NCBI RefSeq assembly: GCF_032911225.1
Contig: NZ_CP136600.1
Coordinates: forward strand, 806,001 to 870,000
Direction of reading: 5' to 3'
Source of the DNA: Thalassotalea fonticola
Lineage (GTDB): Bacteria > Pseudomonadota > Gammaproteobacteria > Enterobacterales > Alteromonadaceae
Length of the DNA: 64,000 nucleotides
Part shown: piece after piece, positions 21,773 to 31,647 of the stretch
How the letters are laid out: each line of letters begins with the position of its first letter
Numbering within the stretch: position 1 is the first letter of the stretch
The notes under the pieces: model-generated
The model's database searches: none
The model's input: the letters and a program-made list of their open reading frames with translations, nothing else
What the model was told of the DNA's origin: nothing
Made by a program: the position numbers and the translations under genes

Positions 21773-22362
21773 AATTTGTTTTCCTTTCACTTTGTATTTC
21801 TTAAATAGGTTGTAACTTCCGCTTTCTTTGAATTAAATTTACAGCTTTATATTTTTACGTTGATTATTCATTTTTGGTTAATCCTTTAAATAAAACTGCA
21901 TTAATTAATAATTGTCTGCGTTGACCTATTAATTAAAGGACTATTTAGCATTAAAAACCTGATGAAAATATGATGAATATCTACTTTATATCTATAAGAA
22001 ATATTACTTATCAACAGCTTATGTGCTTAGTTGTGTGGGGTGTGTGTAAAAAGATTCAAAAACATGAAAATATTATATAAAAGAGTATTATTTACTTAAA
22101 TGTTACAAAATATGTATTTTGTTGGTGAATAAATATTTGCTTTTTCTGAAATATTATTTGACAAGGTAAACGGCAAAGTAAATACAAATAACTGAGTTTT
22201 TGTTTTTAACTTTTTTTAATTAAAAAAAATGAATATTTTGTTTCATAAAATTAGGTATTTAGAAAAAATAAGCTACTCTAAAGTTAAGCATTGTTGACTT
22301 TTATGCTAATAAGAAAATATTGTATGTATTAATGTGATTTTTTAAAATAAAGAGAATGGGGA
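21773..22362. other. Long AT-rich intergenic region with palindromes
   Basis: 590 bp with no credible gene. It holds two perfect short palindromes: ACAAAATA-TG-TATTTTGT at 22105-22122 and an 18-bp A/T palindrome at 22211-22228. A weak promoter candidate for the CBS gene is TTGACT at 22294-22299 followed after 18 nt by TATTGT. The promoter of the DUF3718 gene must lie at the other end. Confidence 0.4.
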
Positions 22363-22797
22363 ATGCGGATGCAATCATTACAAGTAAGAGATTATTTAAA
22401 CTCTCATCCTGTTACTTTTACACCAGATATGGCGATAGAGCAGGCAAGTGAGATGATCACCAAAACTCATGAGCTTGGTGGGCCTGTTGTTGACCCTACC
22501 GGTAATTTAGTCGGTTTCTTATCTGAATCAGATATTCTCGGTAAAATGCTGGAAACCGGGTATTATAATGAACATGTAAGTTCTGTTGACCAACTAATGC
22601 GTAAGGATGTTCTTACCATGAAGCCTTACGATAGTATCGTTGAAGTTGCACAAACTATGATGCAAGCTAAACCGAAAGTTTATCCTGTAACAGATGATGA
22701 TGGGAATTTGTTAGGAACCATATGTCGTAATGATGTATTGGCTGCATTAGATTCGCATATTAGGTCAGCATTTCATGTAACTACTAAAACGGGTTAA
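22363..22797 (+). CDS. CBS-domain-pair protein
   Basis: 144 aa made almost entirely of two CBS domains (about residues 8-62 and 75-135; motifs GGPVVDPTGNLVGFLSESD and DDDGNLLGTICRNDVL). Stand-alone CBS pairs usually bind adenine nucleotides and regulate a partner; no partner is visible here. Two starts are possible, ATG 22363 (spaced from AGAGA) and ATG 22369 (spaced from GGGGA). It is a single gene ended by a strong terminator. Confidence 0.85.
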   Translation: MRMQSLQVRDYLNSHPVTFTPDMAIEQASEMITKTHELGGPVVDPTGNLVGFLSESDILGKMLETGYYNEHVSSVDQLMRKDVLTMKPYDSIVEVAQTMMQAKPKVYPVTDDDGNLLGTICRNDVLAALDSHIRSAFHVTTKTG

Positions 22798-22882
22798 TCG
22801 TTTTGTTACAAGATTTTTGCCATTAAATCTATTTTAACAGAATTTGGGCACTCCATGACAATTCGAAGTTAATTCTTCTTTG

Positions 22883-22920
22883 AATGAAAAAAGCAACGTT
22901 TTCGTTGCTTTTTTCATTTT
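22883..22920 (+). terminator. Strong rho-independent terminator
   Basis: A 16-bp perfect stem (AATGAAAAAAGCAACG and its complement) closes on a TTTT loop and runs into a T-rich tail. It terminates the CBS gene and isolates hrpA. Confidence 0.9.
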
Positions 22921-22973
22921 GAAATTCTGTTAATATTGTCTCTGTTTCTTACATAGCATTTTATGAGTACATT

Positions 22974-25900
22974 TTGTCCGAGCAATTACCTGATTTTAAA
23001 CCACTATTAGACTCTTTATTTCAACAATTAACTAATACGCGTAATTGCGATAGAGGCATACTTAAAAAGCGCCTTCATGGCTTGAAAAATATCAATAATG
23101 AGAAAAAAAAATTAAATGCACTTGCAACTATTGAAGAGGCAATAAATCAATCGATCAATAGTAAAATACATTTATTAAAATCTATTCCAAAGATTTCATA
23201 CCCTGAACAACTTCCTGTATCGCAAAGTGTAGATAAAATTGCGCAAGCGATAAAAGAAAATCAAGTTGTGATTATTGCTGGTGAAACGGGCTCAGGTAAA
23301 ACAACTCAAATACCTAAAATATGTTTAGAGCTTGGCCGGGGTATAGAAGGTTTTATCGGGCATACACAACCTAGGCGTATCGCCGCAAGGACGGTTGCTA
23401 ATAGAATTGCCGAAGAAATGCAGTCGAAATTAGGGGAGCAGGTTGGTTATAAAGTTAGATTTACTGATCAAGTGTCAAGCAACACTTATGTAAAGCTTAT
23501 GACCGATGGCATTTTGCTGGCTGAAATGCAACGTGACAGATTGTTAAGGCAATATGACACCATCATTATTGATGAAGCACATGAGCGCAGTTTAAATATC
23601 GACTTTATTCTGGGGTACTTGAAGCAGATTTTACCTAAGCGCCCTGACTTAAAAATAATTATTACTTCTGCAACTATCGACCCGATGAAGTTTTCGAAAC
23701 ATTTTAATAATGCGCCGATTATTGAAGTATCAGGAAGAACATATCCGGTAGATATTCATTACAGCCCTTTAGATGAACAGGAAGGGGACTATGTAAACGG
23801 AATTATTAATGCTGTTAAACAATTAGATGATTTGCCGATGGGCGATATCTTAGTGTTTTTAAATGGTGAACGTGAAATTCGAGATGTAGCCGCGGCATTA
23901 GAAAAAGAGAATTTAAGAGACACACAAATACTGCCATTGTTTTCGAGGTTAACCGTTGCGGAGCAAAATAGGATATTTGCCCCGCATCGTGGACGCAACA
24001 TTGTATTGGCAACAAATGTTGCAGAAACATCTTTAACAGTACCGGGCATTCGATATGTTATTGACCCTGGAACTGCTCGTATCTCTCGATACAGTTATCG
24101 CACTAAGGTTCAACGTTTGCCTATTGAACCGATATCACAAGCCAGTGCTAATCAACGCTCTGGTCGCTGTGGACGTGTTGCCGCAGGTGTTTGTATTCGT
24201 CTGTATTCAGAGGAAGATTTTTTATCTCGAGCGGAGTTTACCGATCCTGAAATTTTACGAACCAACTTAGCAACTGTAATATTGCAAATGCTGGCGTTGG
24301 GTCTTGGCGACATTAGCCAATTTCCATTCCTACAAGCACCTGATAGTCGAAATATCAATGACGGTATGCGCTTATTAGAAGAGATAGCTGCGATAAAATC
24401 AGCTAAATCAGCAAAACCATTACTCACTGAAACCGGTAGGAGTTTATCTCGATTTCCTATTGATCCACGTCTGGCTAAAATGCTACTCAGCGCTAAGGAA
24501 TTGGGCTGCGCTCAACAAGTAGCCATTATAGTTGCTGCATTAAGCATTCAAGACCCACGTGAACGACCGATGGAAAAGCAGCAGGCAGCAGATCAAGCCC
24601 ATAGCCGTTTTAAAAATAAAGAGTCTGATTATATTAGTTTACTCAATTTATTTAATTACATAAGACTAAAACAACAAGAGCTTTCCAATAACCAATTTAG
24701 ACAGCTGTGTAAAAAAGAATTTCTGTCATATTTACGTATTCGTGAATGGCAAGATATTATTTCGCAATTAAAACAAACATTTAATGAGAATAAATGGTCG
24801 TGGCCTCACTTTGATCCTGAAGATGAATCCAAACATGAAATTTTGCATCAAGCGATTTTATCTGGTTTATTGAGCCATGTTGGTAATCTGGATGAAAACC
24901 GAGAATATAAAGGCGCTCGTGGCAGCAAGTTTTATATTTTTCCTGGTTCAGGCCTAGCTAAGAAAACGCCGAAGTGGATAATGGCTACAGAATTAGTTGA
25001 GACAAGCCGGTTATTTGCCCGGATGTGCGCAAAAATTGAGCCTAGCTGGTTAGAGTCGTTAGCGGCACATTTACTTAAACGCAGTTACTCAGAGCCACAC
25101 TGGGAGAAAAAACGCGGTGAAGTTCAAGCGTTTGAACAGGTAAGCTTATATGGTTTAGTGATTATTCCCAAACGTAAAATCGCGTTTAGTCAGATAGAGC
25201 CGGAGACTTGTCGAAAAATCTTTATTAGAGAAGCGTTAGTTCATGGCGATTGCAATATTAATGAAAAATTTCTGCAACAAAATAATAAATTGGTCGCATC
25301 AATTGAAGATCTTGAAGATAAGGCGCGTCGTAAAGATTTTTTAGTGGAAGAAGAAGAATTAGTCGATTTTTATTTAGAGCGCCTTCCAGAGCATATTGTT
25401 GGCCAAATAAGCTTCCTTAGCTGGTGGAAAAAAAACAAAACTAAACAACCCGAACTATTAAGTTTTTCGAAACAACAATTACTGAAGCAACAAAGCCAAT
25501 CTTTAAGTGCTAAAGATTACCCTGTTTTTTGGCAGCAGGGTAACATCAGTTTAGCCCTTAGTTATAATTTTGAACCTGGCGCTGACGATGACGGTATTAG
25601 TGTCAATATTCCAGTTGGCGTGCTGAATCAAATCGAAGATAACGGCTTTGAATGGTTAATTCCTGCGCTGAGATTAGAGTTAATTACTGCCTTGATCCGC
25701 TCTTTGCCAAAGCAACAACGCAAAAATTTTGTACCTGCTCCTAACTATGCCAATGCCTGTTTTGAAACAATATCGCCAAACAATGGTGGTTTAATTGCGG
25801 CAATTGAAAAGCAATTATTAAGAATGACCGGTGTACGTATCGCGGAAGATAGTTGGGATTTTAATAGTTTAACTGATCATCTAAAAATGAATTTTAAAAT

Positions 25901-26873
25901 ATTGACCAATAAAGGTAAGTTATTAAAACAAGGACGCAATTTATCCCTTTTAAAAGAGCAATTACAGGGTAAGGTTAAAGAGTCGATTAAATCCGTAGCT
26001 GAAAAGGGCATAGAACGTGAAAATATCAAAGAATGGGATTTTGATGAAATACCGAAAGCTTATGAGAAAAAAGTCGCTAGTTTAGTGATTCAGGCGTTTC
26101 CTGCGTTAGTCGATAAACAGAAAAATGTAGCAATTGAGTTATTTGAACATAAAAGTTTGGCCGAGCAAGCAATGCTAAAAGGATTAACCCGTTTGGTTCT
26201 GCTTAATATTCCTTCGCCAATAAAATATCTTGAAGCAAAGCTGCCCAATAAAGCTAAGCTGGGACTGTATTTCAATCCGTTTGGAAAGATTTCAGATTTA
26301 TTGAACGACTGTATAGAGGCTTGTGCACATCAAATAATCAAAGCCAGTGGCGACTTACCCTATGAGCAAGCGGGTTTTAATCAAGCTCGAGATTTGGTAA
26401 GAGCTGATATTGCAGATAACGTTCTAGCCAGCGCCATCAAGCTTGAACAAATTTTAACGCTAAGGCATGACATAGCTAAAAAAATGAAAGGCAGTATCGG
26501 TTTAGACATTATCCAGGCGCATGGTGATATTAAACAACAGCTAGAAAAATTAGTGTTTAAAGGTTTTGTCAGCAACAGCGGTGTAGATAAACTTGATAAT
26601 ATTGCTCGTTATTTGAAAGGTATCCTGCGCAGAATGGAGAAACTGCCAATAGATCCTAACCAAGACAGGTTGAAAATGATAGAAATTCATAAAGCGGAAG
26701 AGCTTTATAGCACACTGCTATCACAACAACCGAAAAACCAACCAATTGATAGAGAAATCTTAACGATTAAATGGATGATTGAAGAGTTCAGAGTTTCTGT
26801 GTTTGCGCAAAATTTGGGGACTTCATTTCCAATATCGTTAAAAAGGATAAAAAATAAAGTCGCTGAGTTTTAA
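22974..26873 (+). CDS. hrpA: ATP-dependent RNA helicase HrpA
   Basis: 1299 aa, against 1300 in E. coli. DEAH-box SF2 helicase: Walker A GETGSGKTTQ, DEAH box IIDEAHERS, motif SATID, QRSGRCGR motif VI, then the winged-helix, ratchet and OB-fold regions and the long HrpA-specific C terminus. In E. coli HrpA rescues stalled or collided ribosomes by acting on mRNA. The TTG at 22974 is taken as start because the residues after it align with the family N terminus (RLHGLKNI region); no in-frame ATG fits better. It appears monocistronic, following a strong terminator. Confidence 0.95.
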   Translation: MSEQLPDFKPLLDSLFQQLTNTRNCDRGILKKRLHGLKNINNEKKKLNALATIEEAINQSINSKIHLLKSIPKISYPEQLPVSQSVDKIAQAIKENQVVIIAGETGSGKTTQIPKICLELGRGIEGFIGHTQPRRIAARTVANRIAEEMQSKLGEQVGYKVRFTDQVSSNTYVKLMTDGILLAEMQRDRLLRQYDTIIIDEAHERSLNIDFILGYLKQILPKRPDLKIIITSATIDPMKFSKHFNNAPIIEVSGRTYPVDIHYSPLDEQEGDYVNGIINAVKQLDDLPMGDILVFLNGEREIRDVAAALEKENLRDTQILPLFSRLTVAEQNRIFAPHRGRNIVLATNVAETSLTVPGIRYVIDPGTARISRYSYRTKVQRLPIEPISQASANQRSGRCGRVAAGVCIRLYSEEDFLSRAEFTDPEILRTNLATVILQMLALGLGDISQFPFLQAPDSRNINDGMRLLEEIAAIKSAKSAKPLLTETGRSLSRFPIDPRLAKMLLSAKELGCAQQVAIIVAALSIQDPRERPMEKQQAADQAHSRFKNKESDYISLLNLFNYIRLKQQELSNNQFRQLCKKEFLSYLRIREWQDIISQLKQTFNENKWSWPHFDPEDESKHEILHQAILSGLLSHVGNLDENREYKGARGSKFYIFPGSGLAKKTPKWIMATELVETSRLFARMCAKIEPSWLESLAAHLLKRSYSEPHWEKKRGEVQAFEQVSLYGLVIIPKRKIAFSQIEPETCRKIFIREALVHGDCNINEKFLQQNNKLVASIEDLEDKARRKDFLVEEEELVDFYLERLPEHIVGQISFLSWWKKNKTKQPELLSFSKQQLLKQQSQSLSAKDYPVFWQQGNISLALSYNFEPGADDDGISVNIPVGVLNQIEDNGFEWLIPALRLELITALIRSLPKQQRKNFVPAPNYANACFETISPNNGGLIAAIEKQLLRMTGVRIAEDSWDFNSLTDHLKMNFKILTNKGKLLKQGRNLSLLKEQLQGKVKESIKSVAEKGIERENIKEWDFDEIPKAYEKKVASLVIQAFPALVDKQKNVAIELFEHKSLAEQAMLKGLTRLVLLNIPSPIKYLEAKLPNKAKLGLYFNPFGKISDLLNDCIEACAHQIIKASGDLPYEQAGFNQARDLVRADIADNVLASAIKLEQILTLRHDIAKKMKGSIGLDIIQAHGDIKQQLEKLVFKGFVSNSGVDKLDNIARYLKGILRRMEKLPIDPNQDRLKMIEIHKAEELYSTLLSQQPKNQPIDREILTIKWMIEEFRVSVFAQNLGTSFPISLKRIKNKVAEF

Positions 26874-27089
26874 CTGTTAACGTTTGCCTCTAAATGTTAA
26901 AAATATTGCAGATAAAATTGACATAAGGACAACAACTCCCTATAAAAGAGGGGTGTTTATTTTTGTACTTTTTAAGACCTTTGTACAACTAAGGTTCTTA
27001 ATAAGTGGATAGTTAATTTTATTAATATAATAAAAACAAATATTTAATTAACTCGTATAAAATATGTTGTCGCAGTAATAGAGGTATCT

Positions 27090-27404
27090 ATGCACAAGTT
27101 AGATCAAGATTTTGATGAAAGTCGTTCAATGTTCAGAACAATGGTGAATCAGCAAATGACCATCACTTTGGTTGATGAGGAAGCCAATATAGATGTAATG
27201 GTTAATTGTCGTGATATTAGTGCAACAGGTATTGCCGTAGAAATAGGGCACCCAGTTGAAATTGGTACAATAATTAAGTTTCATCATGAATGTGATGAGC
27301 AGCTGTCCGCGCCCTTGACTGATTGTAAAGGCAGGGTGTTGCGCTGTGAACAAGAAAGTAAAGATCTATTCTTATTAGCGGTTGAAACGATTGAAAACGA
27401 ATAA
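27090..27404 (+). CDS. PilZ-domain c-di-GMP receptor
   Basis: 104 aa, a single PilZ domain. The c-di-GMP-binding signatures are both visible: RxxxR as RSMFR near residues 12-16 and DxSxxG as DISATG. It is therefore a plausible effector for the GGDEF/EAL network, although nothing links it to the gene block at 3251. AGAGGT lies just upstream of the ATG. It is convergent with rlmI, with a 14-bp hairpin between them. Confidence 0.85.
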   Translation: MHKLDQDFDESRSMFRTMVNQQMTITLVDEEANIDVMVNCRDISATGIAVEIGHPVEIGTIIKFHHECDEQLSAPLTDCKGRVLRCEQESKDLFLLAVETIENE

Positions 27405-27413
27405 ATAGCTATG

Positions 27414-27453
27414 GGCAAAACTAAATTATTTTGAACTTTAATTTAGTTTTGCC
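27414..27453. terminator. Long hairpin between convergent genes
   Basis: GGCAAAACTAAATT pairs perfectly with AATTTAGTTTTGCC around a 12-nt loop. It lies between convergent PilZ and rlmI genes, where a bidirectional terminator is expected, but no T-run follows on either strand. Confidence 0.5.
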
Positions 27454-27463
27454 GCTAATTCTA

Positions 27464-28654
27464 TTAATCCATTTGACAGACTAGGCCTTTAAGATAATAA
27501 CCTTCAGGGTAATTTAGCGAAATAGGGTGGTCAGCTGCCTGATGTAAACGCTCAACAATTCTTCCTTCACGTCTTGCATCTAATGCCGCATCGGCAACAA
27601 TCTTTTGAAATAAACCTGTATCCATTAACCCTGAGCATGAAAACGTCAATAATAAACCGTTTTTATTAAGCAGTTGCATCGCCAACATATTGATGTCTTT
27701 ATAGCCTCTGCATGCCCCTTTTAACTGTGCTTTTGATTCGGCAAATTTCGGTGGATCAAGAATGATCATATCAAACTTTTTACCTTGCTCACGGTATTGA
27801 CGAAGTAACTTGAATACATCTTGTTTTATAAACTGAACGTTTTTATCGGTTAAGTCATTTATTTCAAGATTTTCCTTGGCTAGATCTAACGCTGTTTGCG
27901 AAACATCAACATTGATAACTTCTTTTGCACCTGCTTTAGCGCAGTGCAAGGAAAATGTTCCCGTATAAGAAAAACAATTTAAAATGGTTTTATCTTTTGC
28001 ATATCGTCCTGCCGCTAAACGAGAATCACGTTGGTCTAGGTAAAAACCGGTTTTATGGCCCTTTTCTACATCAACTTTAATTTTAATACCGTGTTCGTTA
28101 ATAACACATTCAGTAGAACTTAATGGTTCAGTAATCCAACCTTTAGTAAGTTCTAAACCTTCTTTTTTACGCACATCAACATCTGAGCGTTCATAAATTG
28201 CATGTTCGGGATACAGTTCGCCAAGTACTCTAAAAATTGCATGACGATGAAAATCTGCGCCAGCACTTAATAACTGACAGCTTAATATGTTGTCATAAAC
28301 GTCTATTGTTAACCCTGGAAGATTATCTGATTCGCCAGCAATCAAACGAAAGCCATTTAAGCCACCATCTTTAATTGTTTTTTCACGTAGAGTGGCGGCA
28401 TTGATAAAGCGCGTTCTAAAAAATTCATCATCAATGTTTTCTTGTTGATCAAATGTCCATACTCGAATTCGAATTTGTGATTGTGGTGAATATGCACCTT
28501 TTGCAAGCCAATTACCCTTACTGTCATAAATATCTACAGTTTCTCCAGAAAGAGGTTTTCCAATGATTTTATTGACTGCTTTGGAAAAAATCCAAGGATG
28601 ACGACGTAAAAGTGATTTTTCTCGTGAAGGATTTAACATTATTCGTGCAGACAT
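27464..28654 (-). CDS. rlmI: 23S rRNA m5C1962 methyltransferase RlmI
   Basis: 396 aa from the ATG at 28654, identical in length to E. coli RlmI. The N-terminal PUA domain begins [21 protein letters not shown], matching the family start, so the longer in-frame extension to 28717 is rejected. The SAM-dependent methyltransferase domain has [11 protein letters not shown] and the catalytic-site motif [10 protein letters not shown]; a late FSCSG motif supplies the catalytic cysteine expected of m5C enzymes. It is divergent from the acylphosphatase gene. Confidence 0.93.
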   Translation of the reverse strand: MSARIMLNPSREKSLLRRHPWIFSKAVNKIIGKPLSGETVDIYDSKGNWLAKGAYSPQSQIRIRVWTFDQQENIDDEFFRTRFINAATLREKTIKDGGLNGFRLIAGESDNLPGLTIDVYDNILSCQLLSAGADFHRHAIFRVLGELYPEHAIYERSDVDVRKKEGLELTKGWITEPLSSTECVINEHGIKIKVDVEKGHKTGFYLDQRDSRLAAGRYAKDKTILNCFSYTGTFSLHCAKAGAKEVINVDVSQTALDLAKENLEINDLTDKNVQFIKQDVFKLLRQYREQGKKFDMIILDPPKFAESKAQLKGACRGYKDINMLAMQLLNKNGLLLTFSCSGLMDTGLFQKIVADAALDARREGRIVERLHQAADHPISLNYPEGYYLKGLVCQMD

Positions 28655-28745
28655 ACTATATTCTTTATGTAAGGTAAAAAGAGCACTGATTGTAAACAAT
28701 GCCGTAGCAGTTAACAATGAGGCGACAATAACAAAAGGATAAACT

Positions 28746-29015
28746 ATGAAAATTTGCTACATTGCAAAGGTCACAGGTGTTGTACAAGGAGTATATTTTA
28801 GAGCGAGCGCTCAAAATATTGCCATAGACTATCAATTAAGTGGCTATGCACATAATCTTGAAGATGGTAGTGTAGAGGTCATGGTGTGTGGTGACGAAGA
28901 TAATGTTCAACATATGCTCGACTGGTTACATCAAGGACCTGAAGAAGCAGAGGTTGAAAACGTTGTTGTTGATCAAACTCACCCAAGAGATATTAATCAT
29001 TTTTCTATTGGTTAA
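28746..29015 (+). CDS. Acylphosphatase
   Basis: 89 aa, the usual size for this family, which hydrolyses acyl phosphates such as 1,3-bisphosphoglycerate and carbamoyl phosphate. Signature 1 is GVVQGVYFR with the catalytic Arg, and signature 2 is [13 protein letters not shown] with the catalytic Asn. It is divergent from rlmI, an arrangement also common in other gammaproteobacteria, and lies 42 nt before the oxidoreductase gene. Confidence 0.93.
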   Translation: MKICYIAKVTGVVQGVYFRASAQNIAIDYQLSGYAHNLEDGSVEVMVCGDEDNVQHMLDWLHQGPEEAEVENVVVDQTHPRDINHFSIG

Positions 29016-29057
29016 ATTGCAGCTTTGTAGTTTAACTTGAAGTTTTTAGGATGACAT

Positions 29058-30032
29058 GTGAAGTTTATAGACGTAAATGAACAACAAGAACTAGTATTTA
29101 GCCAGACACCACCCCCTGTTATTGATATTGATGAATGCCTGCTTAAAGTGCACGCGATAGGTGTAAATCGCGCTGATTTATTACAGCGAGCGGGTAAATA
29201 TCCACCTCCACCAGGTGAGTCACCAATATTAGGCTTAGAAGTTTGTGGTGAAATTACAGAACTAGGTAGCGATGTTAATAACTTTAACATTGGCGATAAG
29301 GTTTTAGGTTTAGTTGGCGGAGGTGGTTACAGTGAGTATGTGAAGATCAAAGCCTCACATATGATTTCTTTACCTGCTCATCTTAACTATAGCCAAGGCG
29401 CTGCAATTGCCGAAGTTTACTTAACTGCCTTTCAAAGTTTATTCACTATTGCAGATTTACAACCCAATGAGAACGTCCTTATACATGCTGGCGCAAGTGG
29501 TGTTGGTACAGCGGCCATTCAACTATGTAAGGCGATAGGTGCACAAGTCACCGTTACGGTAAGCTCAGAAAAGAAAGCGATAGCGTGTCAAAATTTAGGT
29601 GCTGATAACATCATCAACTATAAAGAAGAAGACTTTGTTGCTTGGAAAAAGCAGCACCTTAAGACTGGTTTCGACGTTATTTTAGATGTTGTAGGTGGCG
29701 ATTATTTATCAAAAAATATTGATGTGGCAGGTTTAGATTCCCGAGTAGTGATGCTAGCGATGTTGGGAGGGCGCTTTTGTGAAAAAGTTGACGTTGCTAA
29801 ACTGTTGTTAAAACGAGTTAATATTCATGCTTCTACTTTAAGAAGTCGATCTGACGGCTACAAAAGTAAACTTGTTACTGATTTTTGTGAAAAATTTTCT
29901 AATAGTTTGACACAAGGCGTAATAAATCCTGTTATTGAACATGTGTTTGATTGGAGCAAAGCTGACCAAGCCCACAGTTTAATGAGTCAGAATAAAAATA
30001 TTGGCAAATACATCTTGTCTATTAATGATTAA
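29058..30032 (+). CDS. NAD(P)H quinone oxidoreductase, PIG3-type zinc-free MDR
   Basis: 324 aa. GTG start at 29058, with TTTTTAGG 7 nt upstream. Medium-chain dehydrogenase/reductase lacking the structural-zinc cysteines. The block GKYPPPPGESPILGLEV is characteristic of the PIG3/quinone-oxidoreductase subgroup, and the nucleotide-binding loop is AGASGVGTAAIQL. It probably reduces quinones with NADPH in the cytoplasm; the natural substrate is not known. It may be co-transcribed with the acylphosphatase gene. Confidence 0.88.
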   Translation: MKFIDVNEQQELVFSQTPPPVIDIDECLLKVHAIGVNRADLLQRAGKYPPPPGESPILGLEVCGEITELGSDVNNFNIGDKVLGLVGGGGYSEYVKIKASHMISLPAHLNYSQGAAIAEVYLTAFQSLFTIADLQPNENVLIHAGASGVGTAAIQLCKAIGAQVTVTVSSEKKAIACQNLGADNIINYKEEDFVAWKKQHLKTGFDVILDVVGGDYLSKNIDVAGLDSRVVMLAMLGGRFCEKVDVAKLLLKRVNIHASTLRSRSDGYKSKLVTDFCEKFSNSLTQGVINPVIEHVFDWSKADQAHSLMSQNKNIGKYILSIND

Positions 30033-30367
30033 AGAACTGTTATTACATATAAAAATATAAGCATAGCCACAAACTAATGACCTTACGTGGCTCTGCAGTA
30101 CTTTAATGAAACAAAATTCCTATATCTAAAGCATTAGCAGCATTATAAGGAGTTTAATTTTAAATTTACAACGCTGCTTTAGTCCGTCCTAACCTGCCTT
30201 AAGTCCACTTTGACTATTTATGAATACTTTTTGTTGATTTTTGTATTACCTTTCTAAGAGATTAAAAATAATAATTATTAATATTTGGCTCATCAATTTC
30301 ATGGGAAATGGAGAATATTATTTAATCGCAGTTCCATAGAATCAGATAAAATACCTAAAGGAAAACT
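30033..30367. other. Intergenic region before the GH16 gene
   Basis: 335 bp with no gene. AGCCAC/GTGGCT near 30065-30092 is a weak hairpin without a T-run. CTAAAGC at 30126-30132 and GCTTTAG at 30176-30182 form a larger imperfect inverted repeat. AAAGGA lies before the ATG at 30368. Confidence 0.4.
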
Positions 30368-31231
30368 ATGAAGTATATTTTACCCCTTGTCACAATACCG
30401 TCAGCATTATTGATGTTCGCATGCTCTGGCGACATGACAAATAATGATTTAAAGGAGCAGCAAAGTGCGGTGAGCAGTTGGCATGTTGATTTTTTCGATG
30501 ACTTCAATACTTTCAATCCTAATAACTGGCAAGATCAGCGTATCTGGGTTAATAATGAAACCCATTGCTATGTCCCGGACAACCAGTTTGGTACCCGTGA
30601 AGTGAGTGATGGCACCTTAAAACTTAAAGTAGTTGATATTGGCGAAAAACGCAGTTGTGATAACTTTGACAAACATGGTAAACAACACCCTGATACCCAG
30701 TATGTTGCTGGTCGCATCGCTTCCAAAAATCTCAAGGAATTTGTCAAGGGCAAGTGGAGCGCTCGCTTAAAAGTTGAAAACAGTGGTCAATCAGGTATGT
30801 TCCCTGCTTGGTGGCTGCTCGGCTCTCAGAATAACGAACCACCCGTGCAGCACCCTGATGAGAACGTGTGTTGGCCGATGGCCGGTTCTGGTGAAATTGA
30901 TATCTTTGAGCATCATAGTGATGGCGGCCCGAATCATTATGCGGCTCGAGCTATCAAAAGTAATGGTGAGTGCGGAGGCGGTGATTGGCAGGCCCTGATG
31001 TTAGTCCAAGAAGCCAAGTTAGACGAATATCATGAATACTCGGTAGAGTGGGTTGCAGATGATGTTATTTTTCGCCTGGATGAAGTTGAAGTCTATCGAC
31101 TTCCTAGTGAGGCAGATAAACTTTCTGAGCCATTCTTTGCCATCCTGAACTTTGCCAAGATTAATGATTCAGCAATGACAGCTAATTGGGTTATGGAAGT
31201 CGACTGGGTGAAACACGAAGCTTGGTATTAA
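30368..31231 (+). CDS. GH16 family glycoside hydrolase, lipoprotein
   Basis: 287 aa. The lipoprotein signal ends LLMFAC, with the lipidated Cys at residue 19, so the enzyme is probably anchored to a membrane facing outwards. The GH16 catalytic motif is EIDIFE, giving nucleophile Glu176, Asp178 and acid/base Glu181. GH16 enzymes cut beta-1,3/1,4-glucans, agar, carrageenan or porphyran; the exact substrate cannot be told, although laminarin is a reasonable guess for a marine bacterium. By eye the gene is richer in G and C than its neighbours. It stands alone, followed by a mobile-looking repeat, so recent acquisition is possible. Confidence 0.88.
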   Translation: MKYILPLVTIPSALLMFACSGDMTNNDLKEQQSAVSSWHVDFFDDFNTFNPNNWQDQRIWVNNETHCYVPDNQFGTREVSDGTLKLKVVDIGEKRSCDNFDKHGKQHPDTQYVAGRIASKNLKEFVKGKWSARLKVENSGQSGMFPAWWLLGSQNNEPPVQHPDENVCWPMAGSGEIDIFEHHSDGGPNHYAARAIKSNGECGGGDWQALMLVQEAKLDEYHEYSVEWVADDVIFRLDEVEVYRLPSEADKLSEPFFAILNFAKINDSAMTANWVMEVDWVKHEAWY

Positions 31232-31321
31232 TGACAGTCTCGGTTAGGTTAACTAACAACCTGATGATCATTGAGTGGATGTAATTATTCTGCAATAAAA
31301 AAGCACTAGATTAGGTAAATA

Positions 31322-31586
31322 ATACCATTCTGCATAAAGATATGGTCAACTCAGTGCTTATCAAACGCTCAAGAACAACCAAAATTTGAAGTAGATAGTT
31401 ATTCTATCTTCTTTAAATTTTGGGCCGTTATCGTGGGTTTGATAAGCACCCAAAGGGCGATTGTTAAAAGAGCTTTATGCTGCGTTAAACATTTTATCAG
31501 TGGAATAACCACAGTACAAAATGAAAGCCTTACCTAAAACCCTTTTAACAATCGCTGAGTGAGTCATTCTTTATGCAGAATGGTAT
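31322..31586. mobile_element. 265-bp inverted-repeat element (MITE-like), copy 1
   Basis: Perfect 19-bp terminal inverted repeats, ATACCATTCTGCATAAAGA at 31322-31340 and its complement at 31568-31586. Inside are a left arm (stem 31354-31366 with 31437-31449, 13 bp perfect, enclosing a hairpin at 31379-31423) and a right arm (stem 31457-31470 with 31542-31555, 14 bp perfect, enclosing CATTTT/AAAATG and GTGG/CCAC). There is no coding potential. Copy 2 at 59408-59673 has the same plan and the shared blocks CCCAAAGGGCGA, CTGCGTTA and GTTATCG. Classed as mobile from its ends and repetition; no transposase is present. Confidence 0.75.
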
Positions 31587-31647
31587 AATGTAGTGCTTTA
31601 AACATGTTCAGCTAGGTAATTGTCTTGACATAGTTCCTGTCTATTTT

